Of a stretch of DNA of 64,000 nucleotides, positions 1 through 9,417 are shown piece after piece. The notes under the pieces were generated by a model. It was not told where the DNA came from. It ran no database searches and saw only the letters and a program-made list of their open reading frames with translations. The translations under genes and the position numbers were made by a program. Source of the DNA: Chloroflexota bacterium (GTDB lineage: Bacteria > Chloroflexota > Ktedonobacteria > Ktedonobacterales > Ktedonobacteraceae); NCBI GenBank assembly GCA_902812455.1, contig CADDZH010000014.1, forward strand, positions 1-64,000, in the 5' to 3' direction. Position 1 is the first letter of the stretch. The number at the start of each line of letters is the position of its first letter.

Positions 1-2479
1 TCTGGCCGCTCAGTAAAGCAGCTCGCGCATCATTAATGCGCTTGCCGGTGATTGAACTGCGCACCTTATCGACTGAAATCTGCGGAGCTATCTGCCCGGC
101 AGCCGTGAAGGAGAGCGCGAGCGATTTCCCATCCTTCGATGGCGTATTCTTTACATTCGTTATTTCTACAGGCTGCTGTGGAACAAGCGCATAACCTGGT
201 TTCTGCTTTTTCAGCGCCTCGTTCATTTCTGCCGCCGCGGCTGCCTGTATGCTAGATGCACGCACAACCAGCACCGTCATATGCACCTGTACCGTTTCCT
301 TGAAAGTACCGTTAGTGGTAATACTTCCTACCGGAGGCAAGGCACGGGCGACTACAGTCACAAGCGGCTTTCCCTGCTGATCACCCGTGTGCACATGTTG
401 CTTGAGAAACGTGTTGATCTGGCCCTGCGCCTGAGCTGTCAGTACATCTTTTTCCGCATTCACATCGCTGCTGGCCACCGTTCTCGCCGTTCCTGCTCCC
501 CCTCCGCTCGTGGGTGCGGGATTAGTGACCGCCAGGATGACCTGGATGCCATTGTTGTAGCGCTGGATCGCACTCAAGCTGCTCGCCGGAATAACAGTGA
601 TTGTGCCTGCCGCTACATTCCCGCTCGTACCAGGATTTTGAGCTTGGACAGGAATCGGGACAGGATTGTTGTTCCCTGGCGCTACCAGGGCGTCGGCCGT
701 TGTCACAAACTGGATGCCGCTGCTTGTCGCGACAATCGTTCCGGTCGGAATATCTACCGGCTGCGGCCCGTTATTGGTAAACACGACGTTGCCTTTGGCC
801 GCTATTGTTCCCACAGTTGTCGTTCCGGTCGCATGCCCGGTGCCTTCCTTGCTCGTCGTGAAGGATAATTGCTCGGCAGGCAGCGTGTGAAGAACGATAT
901 CCTGGCGACTTGTAGCCGAGGCAGTCAATGTGATTGGCCGGCTATAGCTCTGGGAGGGTATAGTGATGGTCACGGTAGCCGATGGGGCAAAATAGGCAAG
1001 CAGGCCTAGCATGAGCAGGACAGCAATCAATCCAACCAGGATAGGCATTCCTGCAGTGCTCTTCCTCTGGCTTCTTTGTGAAGGCCCTGCTGGTCTTGCA
1101 CCCGGTCGTTGAAACGTGGTTCCTGCTGGACGAACTGGCGGAGCCGGTTTCTTTTTTCGTACAGGAGTTGATGGAGATGCCGTGGGACGCGCCTGAGGAA
1201 GAGGAACTGCCTGGGGAGGATGCTTGCCAGCTCCTGCTGTAGAAGGTAGCTTTCCCGACTGGCGCGCCGCTGGGCTTGCCGGCTCTGGTGGCATTGTGCG
1301 AGTTGGCTGATCGTAGATCGGTCGTGCGGTCTCTTCAACATCTTCACTCATAGGAGGCGTTGGAGGTACCGGCGGTACCAATTTGCCCGAACGGCTGGCA
1401 CGTGAGCGCAAGCCCTGCACGCGAGGTACAGCGGGCCTCTCCTCTTCATCGACGGTAAGCTCACTCCATGACTCTGGAGGAGAAACATCATCGGGCCTGA
1501 TCACAAAATCTCCCAGGTCGCCCTGATCTTCGATTTCAGCAGGAGTAGCAATATCTGCAGGGTAATCGCTGATATCCGCTATCGAGCTCTCCATCTCATC
1601 GACTGGAATCGAGCTACGGTGTTCTGCGATAGGAGGCGTTTCATCGTCCTCCATGTAAGTAAAAGGATTATCTTCTGGCGCTGGCTCAGCAGCGGCAGGT
1701 ATGATATTGCTCTGCGGCATTTCTTCTGCTGGTAGCTCTTCTTGAAGAGGTGGGAGCGATACATCTTCATCGGCCTGTCGTTGCCGTGCGGCATTGCGAA
1801 TGCTCTCTGCCTGCTCGAAGTCCTTGAGGAATAGATCTGGCTCTTCGTCTTCCTCGTGCGGTATTACCGGGCGCACGGGAGGCTGGGTGCCGATGCGATA
1901 ATCGAATTCCTGGCCAAACTGCTTGCCGGGCATCTCAAATGAGGATGAAGCGGGTGGCAGACCTTCGCCTGCGCCGAGATCATCTATGTGAAAATGCTCC
2001 TGCTCAACGTTTTGTTCCTTCACACGCTGGCTCGCCGCATATTCTTGCGTAGGTCGAACGTCCTCTGATTGGGGCCGCTCTGGGCGAAAGCCCCTCGTCT
2101 GCTGGCCCGGCATACTCCTGCCCGGCGGAGTACGAAGTCGCGATAGTGTTCTTCCACCTGAACCTGAACCGAGGCCTGTACGGCCCGGCCGGCTGCCAGG
2201 ACGAGTTTTTGAGGAGGAAGGAGATTCTAGCGAGTCTGCGACGCGGAATCCCGCGACTTTGGCTACTGAGCGGATCTGGCGATCATCGCTCACAACGAGG
2301 ATATCTTTAAGTAGTTCCCGCGCACGGGTATACAGTAATCTCCAGCTCAAGTGGCTACGCAACTGCGTTTGCCTGGGAACAACAAGGATGATACGCCTGG
2401 AAGGGATGCGCTCCAAACGCTCGCGAACACTTGTCAGATCTTCTTCCGGGCTGAGATAAATAATCTGCTCGTCAACCAT
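1..2479 (-). CDS. Membrane-anchored protein with baseplate-J-like extracellular region (3' partial)
   Basis: The reading frame stays open from an ATG at 2479 to the left edge (about 826 codons), so the C-terminus is missing. Residues 1-90 form a compact alpha/beta domain (starts MVDEQIIYLSPEEDL) of a kind I associate with the N-termini of such proteins. Residues about 90-470 are low-complexity, rich in Pro, Glu, Asp and Arg. One membrane helix lies near residues 475-497 (ILVGLIAVLLMLGLLAYF). The rest is an exported beta-rich region with segments such as VPIPVQAQNPGTSGNV that resemble proteins annotated as baseplate J/gp47 family in Ktedonobacteria. A GA-rich ribosome site precedes the ATG. 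It is the third gene after alaS and the FtsA-like ATPase on the same strand. The family assignment comes from memory and the function is unknown. Confidence 0.7.
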   Translation of the reverse strand, partial: MVDEQIIYLSPEEDLTSVRERLERIPSRRIILVVPRQTQLRSHLSWRLLYTRARELLKDILVVSDDRQIRSVAKVAGFRVADSLESPSSSKTRPGSRPGRTGLGSGSGGRTLSRLRTPPGRSMPGQQTRGFRPERPQSEDVRPTQEYAASQRVKEQNVEQEHFHIDDLGAGEGLPPASSSFEMPGKQFGQEFDYRIGTQPPVRPVIPHEEDEEPDLFLKDFEQAESIRNAARQRQADEDVSLPPLQEELPAEEMPQSNIIPAAAEPAPEDNPFTYMEDDETPPIAEHRSSIPVDEMESSIADISDYPADIATPAEIEDQGDLGDFVIRPDDVSPPESWSELTVDEEERPAVPRVQGLRSRASRSGKLVPPVPPTPPMSEDVEETARPIYDQPTRTMPPEPASPAARQSGKLPSTAGAGKHPPQAVPLPQARPTASPSTPVRKKKPAPPVRPAGTTFQRPGARPAGPSQRSQRKSTAGMPILVGLIAVLLMLGLLAYFAPSATVTITIPSQSYSRPITLTASATSRQDIVLHTLPAEQLSFTTSKEGTGHATGTTTVGTIAAKGNVVFTNNGPQPVDIPTGTIVATSSGIQFVTTADALVAPGNNNPVPIPVQAQNPGTSGNVAAGTITVIPASSLSAIQRYNNGIQVILAVTNPAPTSGGGAGTARTVASSDVNAEKDVLTAQAQGQINTFLKQHVHTGDQQGKPLVTVVARALPPVGSITTNGTFKETVQVHMTVLVVRASSIQAAAAAEMNEALKKQKPGYALVPQQPVEITNVKNTPSKDGKSLALSFTAAGQIAPQISVDKVRSSITGKRINDARAALLSGQ

Positions 2480-2584
2480 AGGCCCATTTGTCCCCCTCTC
2501 AAGTCAAGCTCCCCTAAAAAGGGCTTTTTGCCTTCTGTCGATCTTGCATATGATTGCAGGGATTGTATCGAAAAGCGCTCCTGA

Positions 2585-3916
2585 TCAAATGCGCATGTTG
2601 TGGATCACTTTATAGAGTGAACGCTCTAGAGCGCTGCCTTCATTTCGTAGTTCGAAAGCCTGGTAAGCCAGAGCCATGGGCGTGATATCCTGGGCGCTTT
2701 TCAGCAGGCCCTGTGGGTCTACGATGCTTGCCACCATGTTTGGCTCAACCGGCTGAATAAGTGGTGTGCGGGCAAACGGGAGCCGGTCAACCCAGGGGAA
2801 GCTTTCCAATTTCTGGCGTAGATCCGGCAGTGTCGATCCTCCGCCTACGGTGTAAATAGCAGGAGGCAATAACTCACCCTTTGACAGTTCTCCGATTAAT
2901 AACTCTACCGCATCCATCCAGGTCTGGCACTCTGGCGCAAAAATGTTGCGAATTTCATCTCGCCCGCTACCCTTTAGCTCTCCCCGGCTATAGCTTAATT
3001 TGAGCCTCTCAGCATCTTTGATAGGGAGACCCTTCGTTGTGGCCAGCCGCCGCGTAAAGGTGCGCCCGCCCAGGGCAAACATGCGCGTCTCCTCGATCCC
3101 TCCCTGCCGTACAAGCGCAATATCGGTCGTCCCGCCGCCTACATCGATGAAGATGGCCCCGCTATCGGCACCGGCATTCGTACTCAGGCAGCGTGCCAGG
3201 GCATAAGGCTCTACCACTATCGAGAGCAGCATCAAATCCAGGCCCTGAGCAACCGTCTCGAGCGCCCCTAGTTGCATCAAGGGCGCAAAGGCGCTGAAGA
3301 GGGTGAGCGAAAAATTTCGCCCCCGGAAATTGATGGGGTTCGTTACCTGCTGCCCATCGATGCGCACTGAAATGACGGCAGCATTGGTCAGGCGCACCTC
3401 AATGTTCTGGTAGCTGGTTTCAGCAGCAATACTTTCCTTTGCCTTCTTCAATAATTTCTGCTGTGCGGTGGTGATTAATCCTTCCAGTTCTTCAGGCGTA
3501 ATCGGCCTATCCGGATGCGATCGTTGCTTATTGACAGTGATCGAGCTACCTTTGACCAGTTCCCCGGCAATCCCAATGATAGCTTGTGGCGCAACAATGC
3601 CTCCTGCTGCCTTCTCCGCCTTGACCAGAGCCTCGTTACAGTTAGCCGTTACTCCCGCGATGTCCGTGACGATACCATCGGACATGTGGCTGTAACTCTG
3701 TTGATGCCGTCCTACTCCCAGCACCACTGCCTGGTCTTCCTGCAACTCCACAATGATGGCTTTCGCATAGGCCGTCCCAACATCAAGCGCGGTGAAAAGC
3801 TGCGGTTGATCGTCCCTCCCAGGAAATTGCTCTTCAGCGTATTCTTCCTGGCCGTAATAGCCGTTCCCTGCATGTCTTCTTTGAAAGAGGCTTCTTAGTT
3901 GTTGAAAAAGTTTCAT
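2585..3916 (-). CDS. FtsA/PilM-like actin-fold ATPase
   Basis: 443 residues with the three nucleotide-binding motifs of the actin/Hsp70/FtsA fold: phosphate-1 around residues 45-52 (DVGTAYAK), phosphate-2 at 258-267 (DVGGGTTDIA) and an adenosine motif at 356-362 (VGGGSTL). The region at 75-210 fits the SHS2/1C-type insertion of FtsA and PilM (HMSDGIVTDI, then a strand-rich stretch). There is no clear C-terminal amphipathic membrane helix like that of canonical FtsA, and no ftsZ nearby. It lies 105 bp upstream of the baseplate-J-like membrane protein and downstream of alaS, all on the minus strand. A plausible role is a cytoplasmic ATPase partner of that membrane protein. It may instead be a divergent FtsA, or a PilM relative of a pilus system encoded elsewhere. 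Confidence 0.8.
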   Translation of the reverse strand: MKLFQQLRSLFQRRHAGNGYYGQEEYAEEQFPGRDDQPQLFTALDVGTAYAKAIIVELQEDQAVVLGVGRHQQSYSHMSDGIVTDIAGVTANCNEALVKAEKAAGGIVAPQAIIGIAGELVKGSSITVNKQRSHPDRPITPEELEGLITTAQQKLLKKAKESIAAETSYQNIEVRLTNAAVISVRIDGQQVTNPINFRGRNFSLTLFSAFAPLMQLGALETVAQGLDLMLLSIVVEPYALARCLSTNAGADSGAIFIDVGGGTTDIALVRQGGIEETRMFALGGRTFTRRLATTKGLPIKDAERLKLSYSRGELKGSGRDEIRNIFAPECQTWMDAVELLIGELSKGELLPPAIYTVGGGSTLPDLRQKLESFPWVDRLPFARTPLIQPVEPNMVASIVDPQGLLKSAQDITPMALAYQAFELRNEGSALERSLYKVIHNMRI

Positions 3917-3993
3917 TATCAGTAGTAACCCTACCTATTGCGCAATGATCAAGCACTGCACTATGAACATGCCTCTATTACTATCGATCCTTG

Positions 3994-4013
3994 ACGCAAT
4001 GCATTGCGCCCTA
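3994..4013. repeat. Short relic of the GTAGGGGCGC palindrome family
   Basis: The gap between alaS and the FtsA-like gene contains the palindromic core GCAATGCATTGC followed by GCCCTAC, matching one half of the longer repeat at 9885-9912. Nothing else was recognised in this 209-bp gap. Confidence 0.5.
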
Positions 4014-4125
4014 CGCCTCGCACTTCTCACCCAAAAAGACGGTGAAACTCGCTGCATCGTCACCTATCAATGCATCTTCGCATGTAATACACTTTATATC
4101 ACAAAAGCACATGACTGGTAAAGTT

Positions 4126-6768
4126 TTACTTCAGATTATCCTTGACAAAGCGAGGTACAAGATCGAGCGCGGCACCAAGCTCATCTTTGTTCTTGCCTCC
4201 TCCTTGAGCCGATTCGGGCCGTCCACCGCCTTTGCCACCCAGCCGATCACCTACAGCAGCCGCGATTTTTCCTGCGTGGAGACCGCGCCTGGTCAAGGAT
4301 GAATCGACGCTCACCTGAATGCTGATACGTTCCCCCAGGTGCGCAGCCAGCACGACTACGCCAGGGTGATCCAGCTTCGTGCGCACCATATCACCCATCT
4401 CGCGCAGCACTTTGTCATCGGGTACGTCTACGGTTGCCGTCACAACGGCTACACCCGCAACATCTCGAGCCTGCCTGGCAAGCTCTCCCGCCTGCCTTAG
4501 AGCTGCTTCATGCTGGAACTGGTTCACAAGGCGGCGAGCGCTCGCAAGTTCCTGGGTCAGTTGCTCGATCCGCGCCTCAAGCATATCGGGCTGCGTTTGC
4601 ATCTTTGCTGACAAGGTATCGACCAGCGCGCTGCGTCGCCGTACATAGGCTTCGGCCCCGCGCCCGGTTAAGCCCTCGATGCGGCGAATGCCCGCTGCAA
4701 TACTCGTCTCCTGCACCGTAATATACAGCCCAATTTGCCCCGTCGCGAAACAATGCGTTCCACCGCACAACTCTTTACTGCTGCCCATCGAAACCACGCG
4801 CACGTACTCATCGTATTTCTCTCCAAAAAGGGCCATCGCGCCGGTGGTTAGCGCCTCTTCCAATGGCATGATATCTGTATGAACGGGGAAATCGGCTCGA
4901 ATCCAGCGGTTTACCAGCGCATCAACTTGCGCCAGCTCTGAAGAGGTCAACGCTCGCGGGCAGGTAAAATCAAAACGCAGGCGTTCTGGCTCAACCAGCG
5001 ATCCGCGCTGCTCTACCTGCGGGCCTATCACGTCACGCAGCGCCTTATGCAGCAGGTGCGTGGCGCTGTGGTTACGGATGGTATCTTCCCTGCGCTGCTC
5101 AATCACGCTGGCCTGCACCGCATCGCCCACGCGCATGTAGCCTTCTCGCATATAGCCGTAGTGAACAATCAGGCCCTTGACCGGGCGCTGCGTATCCTGC
5201 ACCTCGAACACACCCATTGGCCCGGTAATATCGCCCCGGTCACCTATCTGGCCGCCGCTCTCAGCATAGAATGGCGTCGAATCGAGCACCAGCAGTGCTC
5301 TTTGCGGCGCAGAGATGCTCTCAACTTCTGCTCCATCCACCACCAAACCCACAACCTTTCCACTTCCTGTAATACCTTCATAGCCGGTAAATTCCGTTGG
5401 GCCAACCCGCTTCAGCAATTCCGTTAAGGCCTCTTCATCCCGGCTCTGTGTGAAGGCCGCTGTAGCCCTGCTCCGCTCTTGCTGGCGCTGCATCGCCTGT
5501 TCAAAGCCGGCAACATCTACAGAAAGCTCGTGTTCGGCTGCAACTTCCTGCGTCAACTCCAACGGGAAGCCGTGCGTATCGTAGAGCTTGAAGGCATCTT
5601 CGCCAGAAATGGTATGGCGACCCTCTCGCTTTAACTCCTCAATAAGATTGTTCAGCAGGTACAACCCGGCATTGAGCGTCTGGTTGAACTTTTTCTCTTC
5701 CAGGCCCAAAATCTCTACAATCAGGTCGCGCCGCAAGGCCAGCTCAGCATAGTGATCCTTCATCAAGGTGATCACCGTATCGGCAGCCTCAGCAAGGAAT
5801 GGCTTATCCAGGCCAAGCAGTTTGCCGTGACGCACTGCCCGGCGCAAGAGACGGCGGAAGATGTAGCCGCGCCCCTCGTTGCTGGGCAAAACGCCATCGG
5901 CGGCCAGGAAGACCAGAGCGCGCCCGTGATCGGCGATCACGCGCAGTGAGACATCCTTTTTCGCATCGTCTCCATAGGTGGTATGAGCAAGCCCGGCAAA
6001 GCGATCGATAATGGCACGGAAGATATCCGTATCGAAAACCGATTCTTTCCCTTGCAGCACCATTGTGAGGCGCTCCAGGCCCATACCGGTATCGATATTT
6101 TTCTTCGGCAAGGGAGTGCGCGTGCCATCGAAGTCCTGGTAGTACTGCATGAATACCAGGTTCCAGAGTTCCAGGAAACGTTCGCATTCGCAGCCAGGTT
6201 TACAATCGGCCCTGCCGCAGCCATGCTCTATGCCGCGATCATAATAAATTTCGGAGTCGGGGCCACATGGACCGGACGCGCCCGGTGGCCCCCACCAGTT
6301 ATCCTCAAGGCGGACAATTGTCTCGTCTGGAATGCCTGCTATCTCACCCCAGTATACCGGCGCTTCATCATCTTCCGGGTGTACCGTCGGGTACAGGCGG
6401 CCAGCCGGCAATTTGAGCACCTGTGTTAAAAACTCCCAGGCGTAGGCAATCGCCTCACGTTTGAAGTAATCGCCGACCGAAAAGTTGCCGAGCATCTCAA
6501 AAAAGGTCAATGTACGCTCATTGCCCACCTGATCAATATCAGTCGTGCGGAAGCATTTCTGGGCTGAGGTCAAGCGCACCGCCGGCGGAGTCTCGCGACC
6601 CAGAAAGTACGGGATCATCTGTTGCATCCCGGCTGTCGTCAGCAGCACAGTTGGATCATTGCGTGGTATGAGCGATGAACTGGGCACCTTGAGATGGCCC
6701 TTGCTGGCAAAGTAGTCCAGGAAGAGCGTACGAATTTGGGTACTTGTAAGCTTCATTTCAACAGACAC
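4126..6768 (-). CDS. alaS: Alanine--tRNA ligase
   Basis: Full-length AlaRS (880 residues from GTG 6768, or 876 from the ATG at 6756). It charges tRNA-Ala in the cytosol. The N-terminal class II catalytic domain begins TSTQIRTLFLDYF and contains the motif 1 region (TVLLTTAGMQQM). The editing domain has the zinc/hydrolysis motifs HSATHLLH near residue 565 and CGGTH near residue 670. A C-terminal coiled coil and C-Ala domain end in the Gly-rich GDRLGGKGGGRPESAQGG signature typical of DHHA1 domains. A GTG start with AAAGGA upstream is usable, and the internal ATG is equally possible. No T-box was found in the 440 bp upstream. It may be co-transcribed with the FtsA-like gene 209 bp downstream. Confidence 0.97.
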   Translation of the reverse strand: MSVEMKLTSTQIRTLFLDYFASKGHLKVPSSSLIPRNDPTVLLTTAGMQQMIPYFLGRETPPAVRLTSAQKCFRTTDIDQVGNERTLTFFEMLGNFSVGDYFKREAIAYAWEFLTQVLKLPAGRLYPTVHPEDDEAPVYWGEIAGIPDETIVRLEDNWWGPPGASGPCGPDSEIYYDRGIEHGCGRADCKPGCECERFLELWNLVFMQYYQDFDGTRTPLPKKNIDTGMGLERLTMVLQGKESVFDTDIFRAIIDRFAGLAHTTYGDDAKKDVSLRVIADHGRALVFLAADGVLPSNEGRGYIFRRLLRRAVRHGKLLGLDKPFLAEAADTVITLMKDHYAELALRRDLIVEILGLEEKKFNQTLNAGLYLLNNLIEELKREGRHTISGEDAFKLYDTHGFPLELTQEVAAEHELSVDVAGFEQAMQRQQERSRATAAFTQSRDEEALTELLKRVGPTEFTGYEGITGSGKVVGLVVDGAEVESISAPQRALLVLDSTPFYAESGGQIGDRGDITGPMGVFEVQDTQRPVKGLIVHYGYMREGYMRVGDAVQASVIEQRREDTIRNHSATHLLHKALRDVIGPQVEQRGSLVEPERLRFDFTCPRALTSSELAQVDALVNRWIRADFPVHTDIMPLEEALTTGAMALFGEKYDEYVRVVSMGSSKELCGGTHCFATGQIGLYITVQETSIAAGIRRIEGLTGRGAEAYVRRRSALVDTLSAKMQTQPDMLEARIEQLTQELASARRLVNQFQHEAALRQAGELARQARDVAGVAVVTATVDVPDDKVLREMGDMVRTKLDHPGVVVLAAHLGERISIQVSVDSSLTRRGLHAGKIAAAVGDRLGGKGGGRPESAQGGGKNKDELGAALDLVPRFVKDNLK

Positions 6769-6834
6769 GTTATCACGTCCTTTGTATCTCTATTCCTTAA
6801 TGTAGGTAATCAACTATAACAAAATCATCCACCC

Positions 6835-6906
6835 ATGTCATGTTGAGCGAAGCGAAACATCTTTGTGCCCATTGAAAGAGATCCTTCGCTTCGCTCAGGA
6901 TGACAT
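6835..6906. repeat. Palindromic repeat, family A copy 1
   Basis: The left arm ATGTCATGTTGAGCGAAGCG and the right arm CTTCGCTTCGCTCAGGATGA are imperfect inverted copies around a short centre. Related copies occur at 13863-13958, 23715-23834, 28553-28622 and 38466-38587, all intergenic. Confidence 0.85.
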
Positions 6907-7111
6907 CCGATATGATCCTTAAAAAGGTTTTGCACATTGCCGGCCACCTTCAGTTCACAATGTTGTAAGATAATCTTAAAATGGAATCAAGCCCATCCTT
7001 TATAAAACAGCGCGTACCTATGCAAGCGCATTATACCAGAGAAGGGCCAGCATCGCAACAGGCAGCTACGGCTCCTTGCCTCACGGCAGGGTATATTAAC
7101 CAGATAAGGCT

Positions 7112-7137
7112 GTAGGGGTCGATAAAATCGGCCCCCA
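7112..7137. repeat. Palindromic repeat, family C variant
   Basis: GTAGGGGTCGATAAAATCGG followed by CCCC: a GTAGGGG start and a CCCC end around a CGAT/ATCG inner stem. It is a divergent member of the GTAGGGGCGC family. Confidence 0.6.
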
Positions 7138-7208
7138 TTCTGGTCATAGCCATTGCCGGAGCATTTTGCTAATAACCATCAGCACACTTGCGGAGAAGCA
7201 ACTCGTAT

Positions 7209-7721
7209 ATGCCATTAACCATACATTTGCCTTTTAGATCGCTCCTCGTTCTATGCGGGCCTGCCGGCTCAGGCAAAAGCACGTTCGCTGCCAAACGCTT
7301 CAGAAGAAGAACTATTATTGTCTCGTCCGATCATTGCCGCGAATTGATCTGCGACGATCCCACCAACCAGAGCGTCAACCGCGACACATTCGATCTCTTC
7401 TACTTTATTATCAATAAACGCATGTATAATAGCCGCTTTACTGTAGCAGATAGCACTGCTCTTCAGCCCGAGGCCCGCCGCAGATTGCTCGAACTCGCCC
7501 GCCGGCATGGATATCTTGCCTGCCTGCTCATCTTTAACGTTTCAGAAGCGACCGCCTTTGAACGCAACCAGCAACGGCCTCGCAAAGTCGAACCACATGT
7601 CATACCATACCATATCCAATTGCTGCAACAGACCTTGCTCGATGCTCCTCAAGAGGGATGGGACCGCTTGTATGTCTTGACTGAGGACAATATGGATGAT
7701 GTCGTGATTGCAATCGGATAA
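7209..7721 (+). CDS. P-loop kinase, polynucleotide-kinase-like (AAA_33 type)
   Basis: 170 residues from the ATG at 7209, preceded by GGAGAA. An upstream in-frame TTG at 7188 is a weaker start. The Walker A loop is at residues 17-25 (GPAGSGKST). Next come an SSDHCRELICDD segment and an ADSTALQPEARRRL segment, which match the layout of small kinases related to the 5'-kinase domain of Pnkp and T4 polynucleotide kinase (P-loop, substrate Asp, lid with Arg near ERNQQRPRKV). There is no phosphatase or ligase domain, so this is a stand-alone kinase-like protein. The substrate (nucleic acid end or small molecule) cannot be told from sequence. No partner gene is adjacent. Confidence 0.8.
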   Translation: MPLTIHLPFRSLLVLCGPAGSGKSTFAAKRFRRRTIIVSSDHCRELICDDPTNQSVNRDTFDLFYFIINKRMYNSRFTVADSTALQPEARRRLLELARRHGYLACLLIFNVSEATAFERNQQRPRKVEPHVIPYHIQLLQQTLLDAPQEGWDRLYVLTEDNMDDVVIAIG

Positions 7722-7799
7722 GAATACGCTATAATAATATTGTATTGTATAAAGTTGTGTCATGTGTACATTTCGTGAGTCTGCCTTAGTTCTACCAAA

Positions 7800-7860
7800 A
7801 ATCGGGGGATCGGCCCCCGTCAAGGGTAGGGGCGATGCTTGCCATCGCCCTGGCTCCCAG
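7800..7860. repeat. Double hairpin repeat
   Basis: Two adjacent palindromes: ATCGGGGGATCGGCCCCCGT, then a GGGGCGATG...CATCGCCC stem. An open frame that runs through this stretch into the next gene encodes an implausible N-terminus and is not used as the gene start. Confidence 0.6.
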
Positions 7861-7902
7861 CACCCAGAAGGTGGTGGAACCGCTGAAAGCGAGCAGGGCC
7901 AG

Positions 7903-8352
7903 ATGAAACGCCAGCGTAGATTAGCAAATAGCTATGCTTTTTATAGCCAGGCTACCGATCCCATACCGGTATACCGTGGCAATACCGGCCCGCTTTATCT
8001 CGGCACACTTCCCCATGAAACGTGGTCGCAGCGCGTAATGCGCCACATAGGCAACTTTTTTGCCGCTGTCATTAAGAAGATCAACCAGTTGCTGGCATTG
8101 GCCTTAACAGTGCTGATGTTGCTCCTCTTCACTCGTTTCCTGCTGCTCTTCTTCGGCTCTACCCATAGCCTGTTTGCCGGTTGGGTCTTCTGGCTAAGTT
8201 CACCCTTGATGACTCCCTTCAACAATCTCGCTCCGGCGCTACCATACAATGGCTTCAGTATCGATATATCTACGCTGGTGGCGATTATCGTGTACGCGCT
8301 GGCAGTAGCCCTTGTCCGCCAGTTTCTGAAGGTACTGGTGGCAAGACCTTGA
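7903..8352 (+). CDS. YggT-like integral membrane protein
   Basis: 149 residues from the ATG at 7903, the first start after the repeat at 7800-7860. A cytosolic N-terminus of about 45 residues is followed by a strong membrane helix (LLALALTVLMLLLFTRFLLL), a loop with a probable re-entrant part, and a second helix (ISTLVAIIVYALAVALV). The two-helix layout and the FDIS-like motif before helix 2 resemble the YggT family, whose members sit in the inner membrane and are linked to osmotic or cell-division functions. The stop overlaps the likely TTG start of the next gene, which suggests translational coupling. The family call rests on pattern only. Confidence 0.6.
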   Translation: MKRQRRLANSYAFYSQATDPIPVYRGNTGPLYLGTLPHETWSQRVMRHIGNFFAAVIKKINQLLALALTVLMLLLFTRFLLLFFGSTHSLFAGWVFWLSSPLMTPFNNLAPALPYNGFSIDISTLVAIIVYALAVALVRQFLKVLVARP

Positions 8353-9350
8353 GCCTTCAAGCCTCTTCAAGCAAGGTGCAGCCTCGCATCTGGAAACGGC
8401 CCGGCCTACAATTTCCTACCTCGCTTGATACGATCTTCTTCGATGTCGATGGTGTCTTGATCGACACAAGACAATCATTCCGTGCCACAGATATCGCTGT
8501 GGCAGAATACGTCGCCGGCACCATTTTTGGGCTGGACTGGGGCCAGCGAGAAGGCAAGCCCCTGGTCACGCTCGAAGATGTCAACGCCTTTAAGCAGGCG
8601 GGGGGCTACAATAACGACTGGGATATGTCTTACTTGCTCGCCTCGCTCTTCACCGCACGCCTGCGCGAGTGGAAAGGAACGCCGTTAGCTGGGCGCAGCA
8701 TCAGGGAATGGGCGGAACTCTCACGTGCTGCCAATCTGGCCGGACACGGCGGCGTCGAGTGGGTCAACGAAATCGTTCCGGCCAGCGCTCGCCTGGATTA
8801 CGATATAATTGGTGAGCTTTATCATGAGACGTATTGGGGAGCAGCAGAACTCCAGAAACGCTTCGGTCATCCTCCCCGCTATCTTCCCGGAGCTCCCGGC
8901 CTCGTTCATCGCGAAAAGATGCTCTACTCACCTGACTTCCCGGCACGCTTACGCAACAGGGGTATCCGCCATCTCGGCATGATTACGGGCCGTGTCGGGC
9001 CGGAGGTAGACATTGCCCTGGAGCGCATGGAGGCGTATAGTGGCTCGCGCTGGTGGGAAATCGTCATCTCCGCCAGCGAAAGCCCCAAGCCCAATGCTCG
9101 CGCCTTGCAGCTCGCCATAGAAGCTACCGGCTCTATGGGAGGCATGTATATCGGCGATACCGCCGACGATCACGACCTCGTCATCAATTACCGTGCTATC
9201 AAACAAGCCAGCGACCCCGAGATACTTGCAGTTATGCTCGTACACGGCGACGAAGTGGCAATTTATCAACAACGCGGCGCAGATATGATCATCAGCTCTG
9301 TCGAGGATGTGCTAAATCTGATAAACCTTGCCGATCAAGCGAGGGAATAA
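8349..9350 (+). CDS. HAD-superfamily phosphatase-like hydrolase
   Basis: The HAD nucleophile motif I is FFDVDGVLIDT (Asp 32 and Asp 34 if translation starts at the TTG at 8349). Motif II is probably the Thr in MITGR, a Lys lies in SESPKPNA (motif III), and motif IV is YIGDTADDHDLV. A large helical cap occupies the middle (residues about 45-190). The frame stays open further upstream, but that part overlaps the YggT-like gene in another frame, so the start must be near 8349 (TTG overlapping the upstream TGA) or the GTG at 8376. About 333 residues. The substrate is unknown. Cap size and motifs recall phosphoglycolate-phosphatase-like HADs, some of which are annotated HisB-like in Chloroflexota. 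Confidence 0.82.
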   Translation: MSLQASSSKVQPRIWKRPGLQFPTSLDTIFFDVDGVLIDTRQSFRATDIAVAEYVAGTIFGLDWGQREGKPLVTLEDVNAFKQAGGYNNDWDMSYLLASLFTARLREWKGTPLAGRSIREWAELSRAANLAGHGGVEWVNEIVPASARLDYDIIGELYHETYWGAAELQKRFGHPPRYLPGAPGLVHREKMLYSPDFPARLRNRGIRHLGMITGRVGPEVDIALERMEAYSGSRWWEIVISASESPKPNARALQLAIEATGSMGGMYIGDTADDHDLVINYRAIKQASDPEILAVMLVHGDEVAIYQQRGADMIISSVEDVLNLINLADQARE

Positions 9351-9417
9351 GGAACTGGATCTTACCTGATGAATTTTTCCGATTAAATAAGGCAATTGAG
9401 GAACTGAATCGCAGTCT

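Larger units (their letters stand above)
6769..7208. other. Divergent intergenic region with repeats
   Basis: This 440-bp gap separates alaS (minus) from the P-loop kinase gene (plus). It holds a GAGCGAAGCGAAG-type palindrome at 6835-6906 and a short GTAGGGG...CGGCCCCC palindrome at 7112-7137. No tRNA, T-box or clear sigma-A promoter could be assigned. Confidence 0.6.

Noticed and set aside
5983..6429. Open frame of 148 codons on the plus strand inside alaS
   Set aside because: It is a shadow of alaS, with no ribosome site or family similarity.
6769..7208. T-box for alaS
   Set aside because: No GGTGG-type T-box sequence or terminator is seen on the minus strand upstream of alaS.
7762..7902. 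Longer YggT-like N-terminus
   Set aside because: The stretch reads through a double hairpin repeat and gives an implausible sequence.
8181..8348. Longer HAD N-terminus
   Set aside because: It lies wholly inside the YggT-like gene in a different frame.
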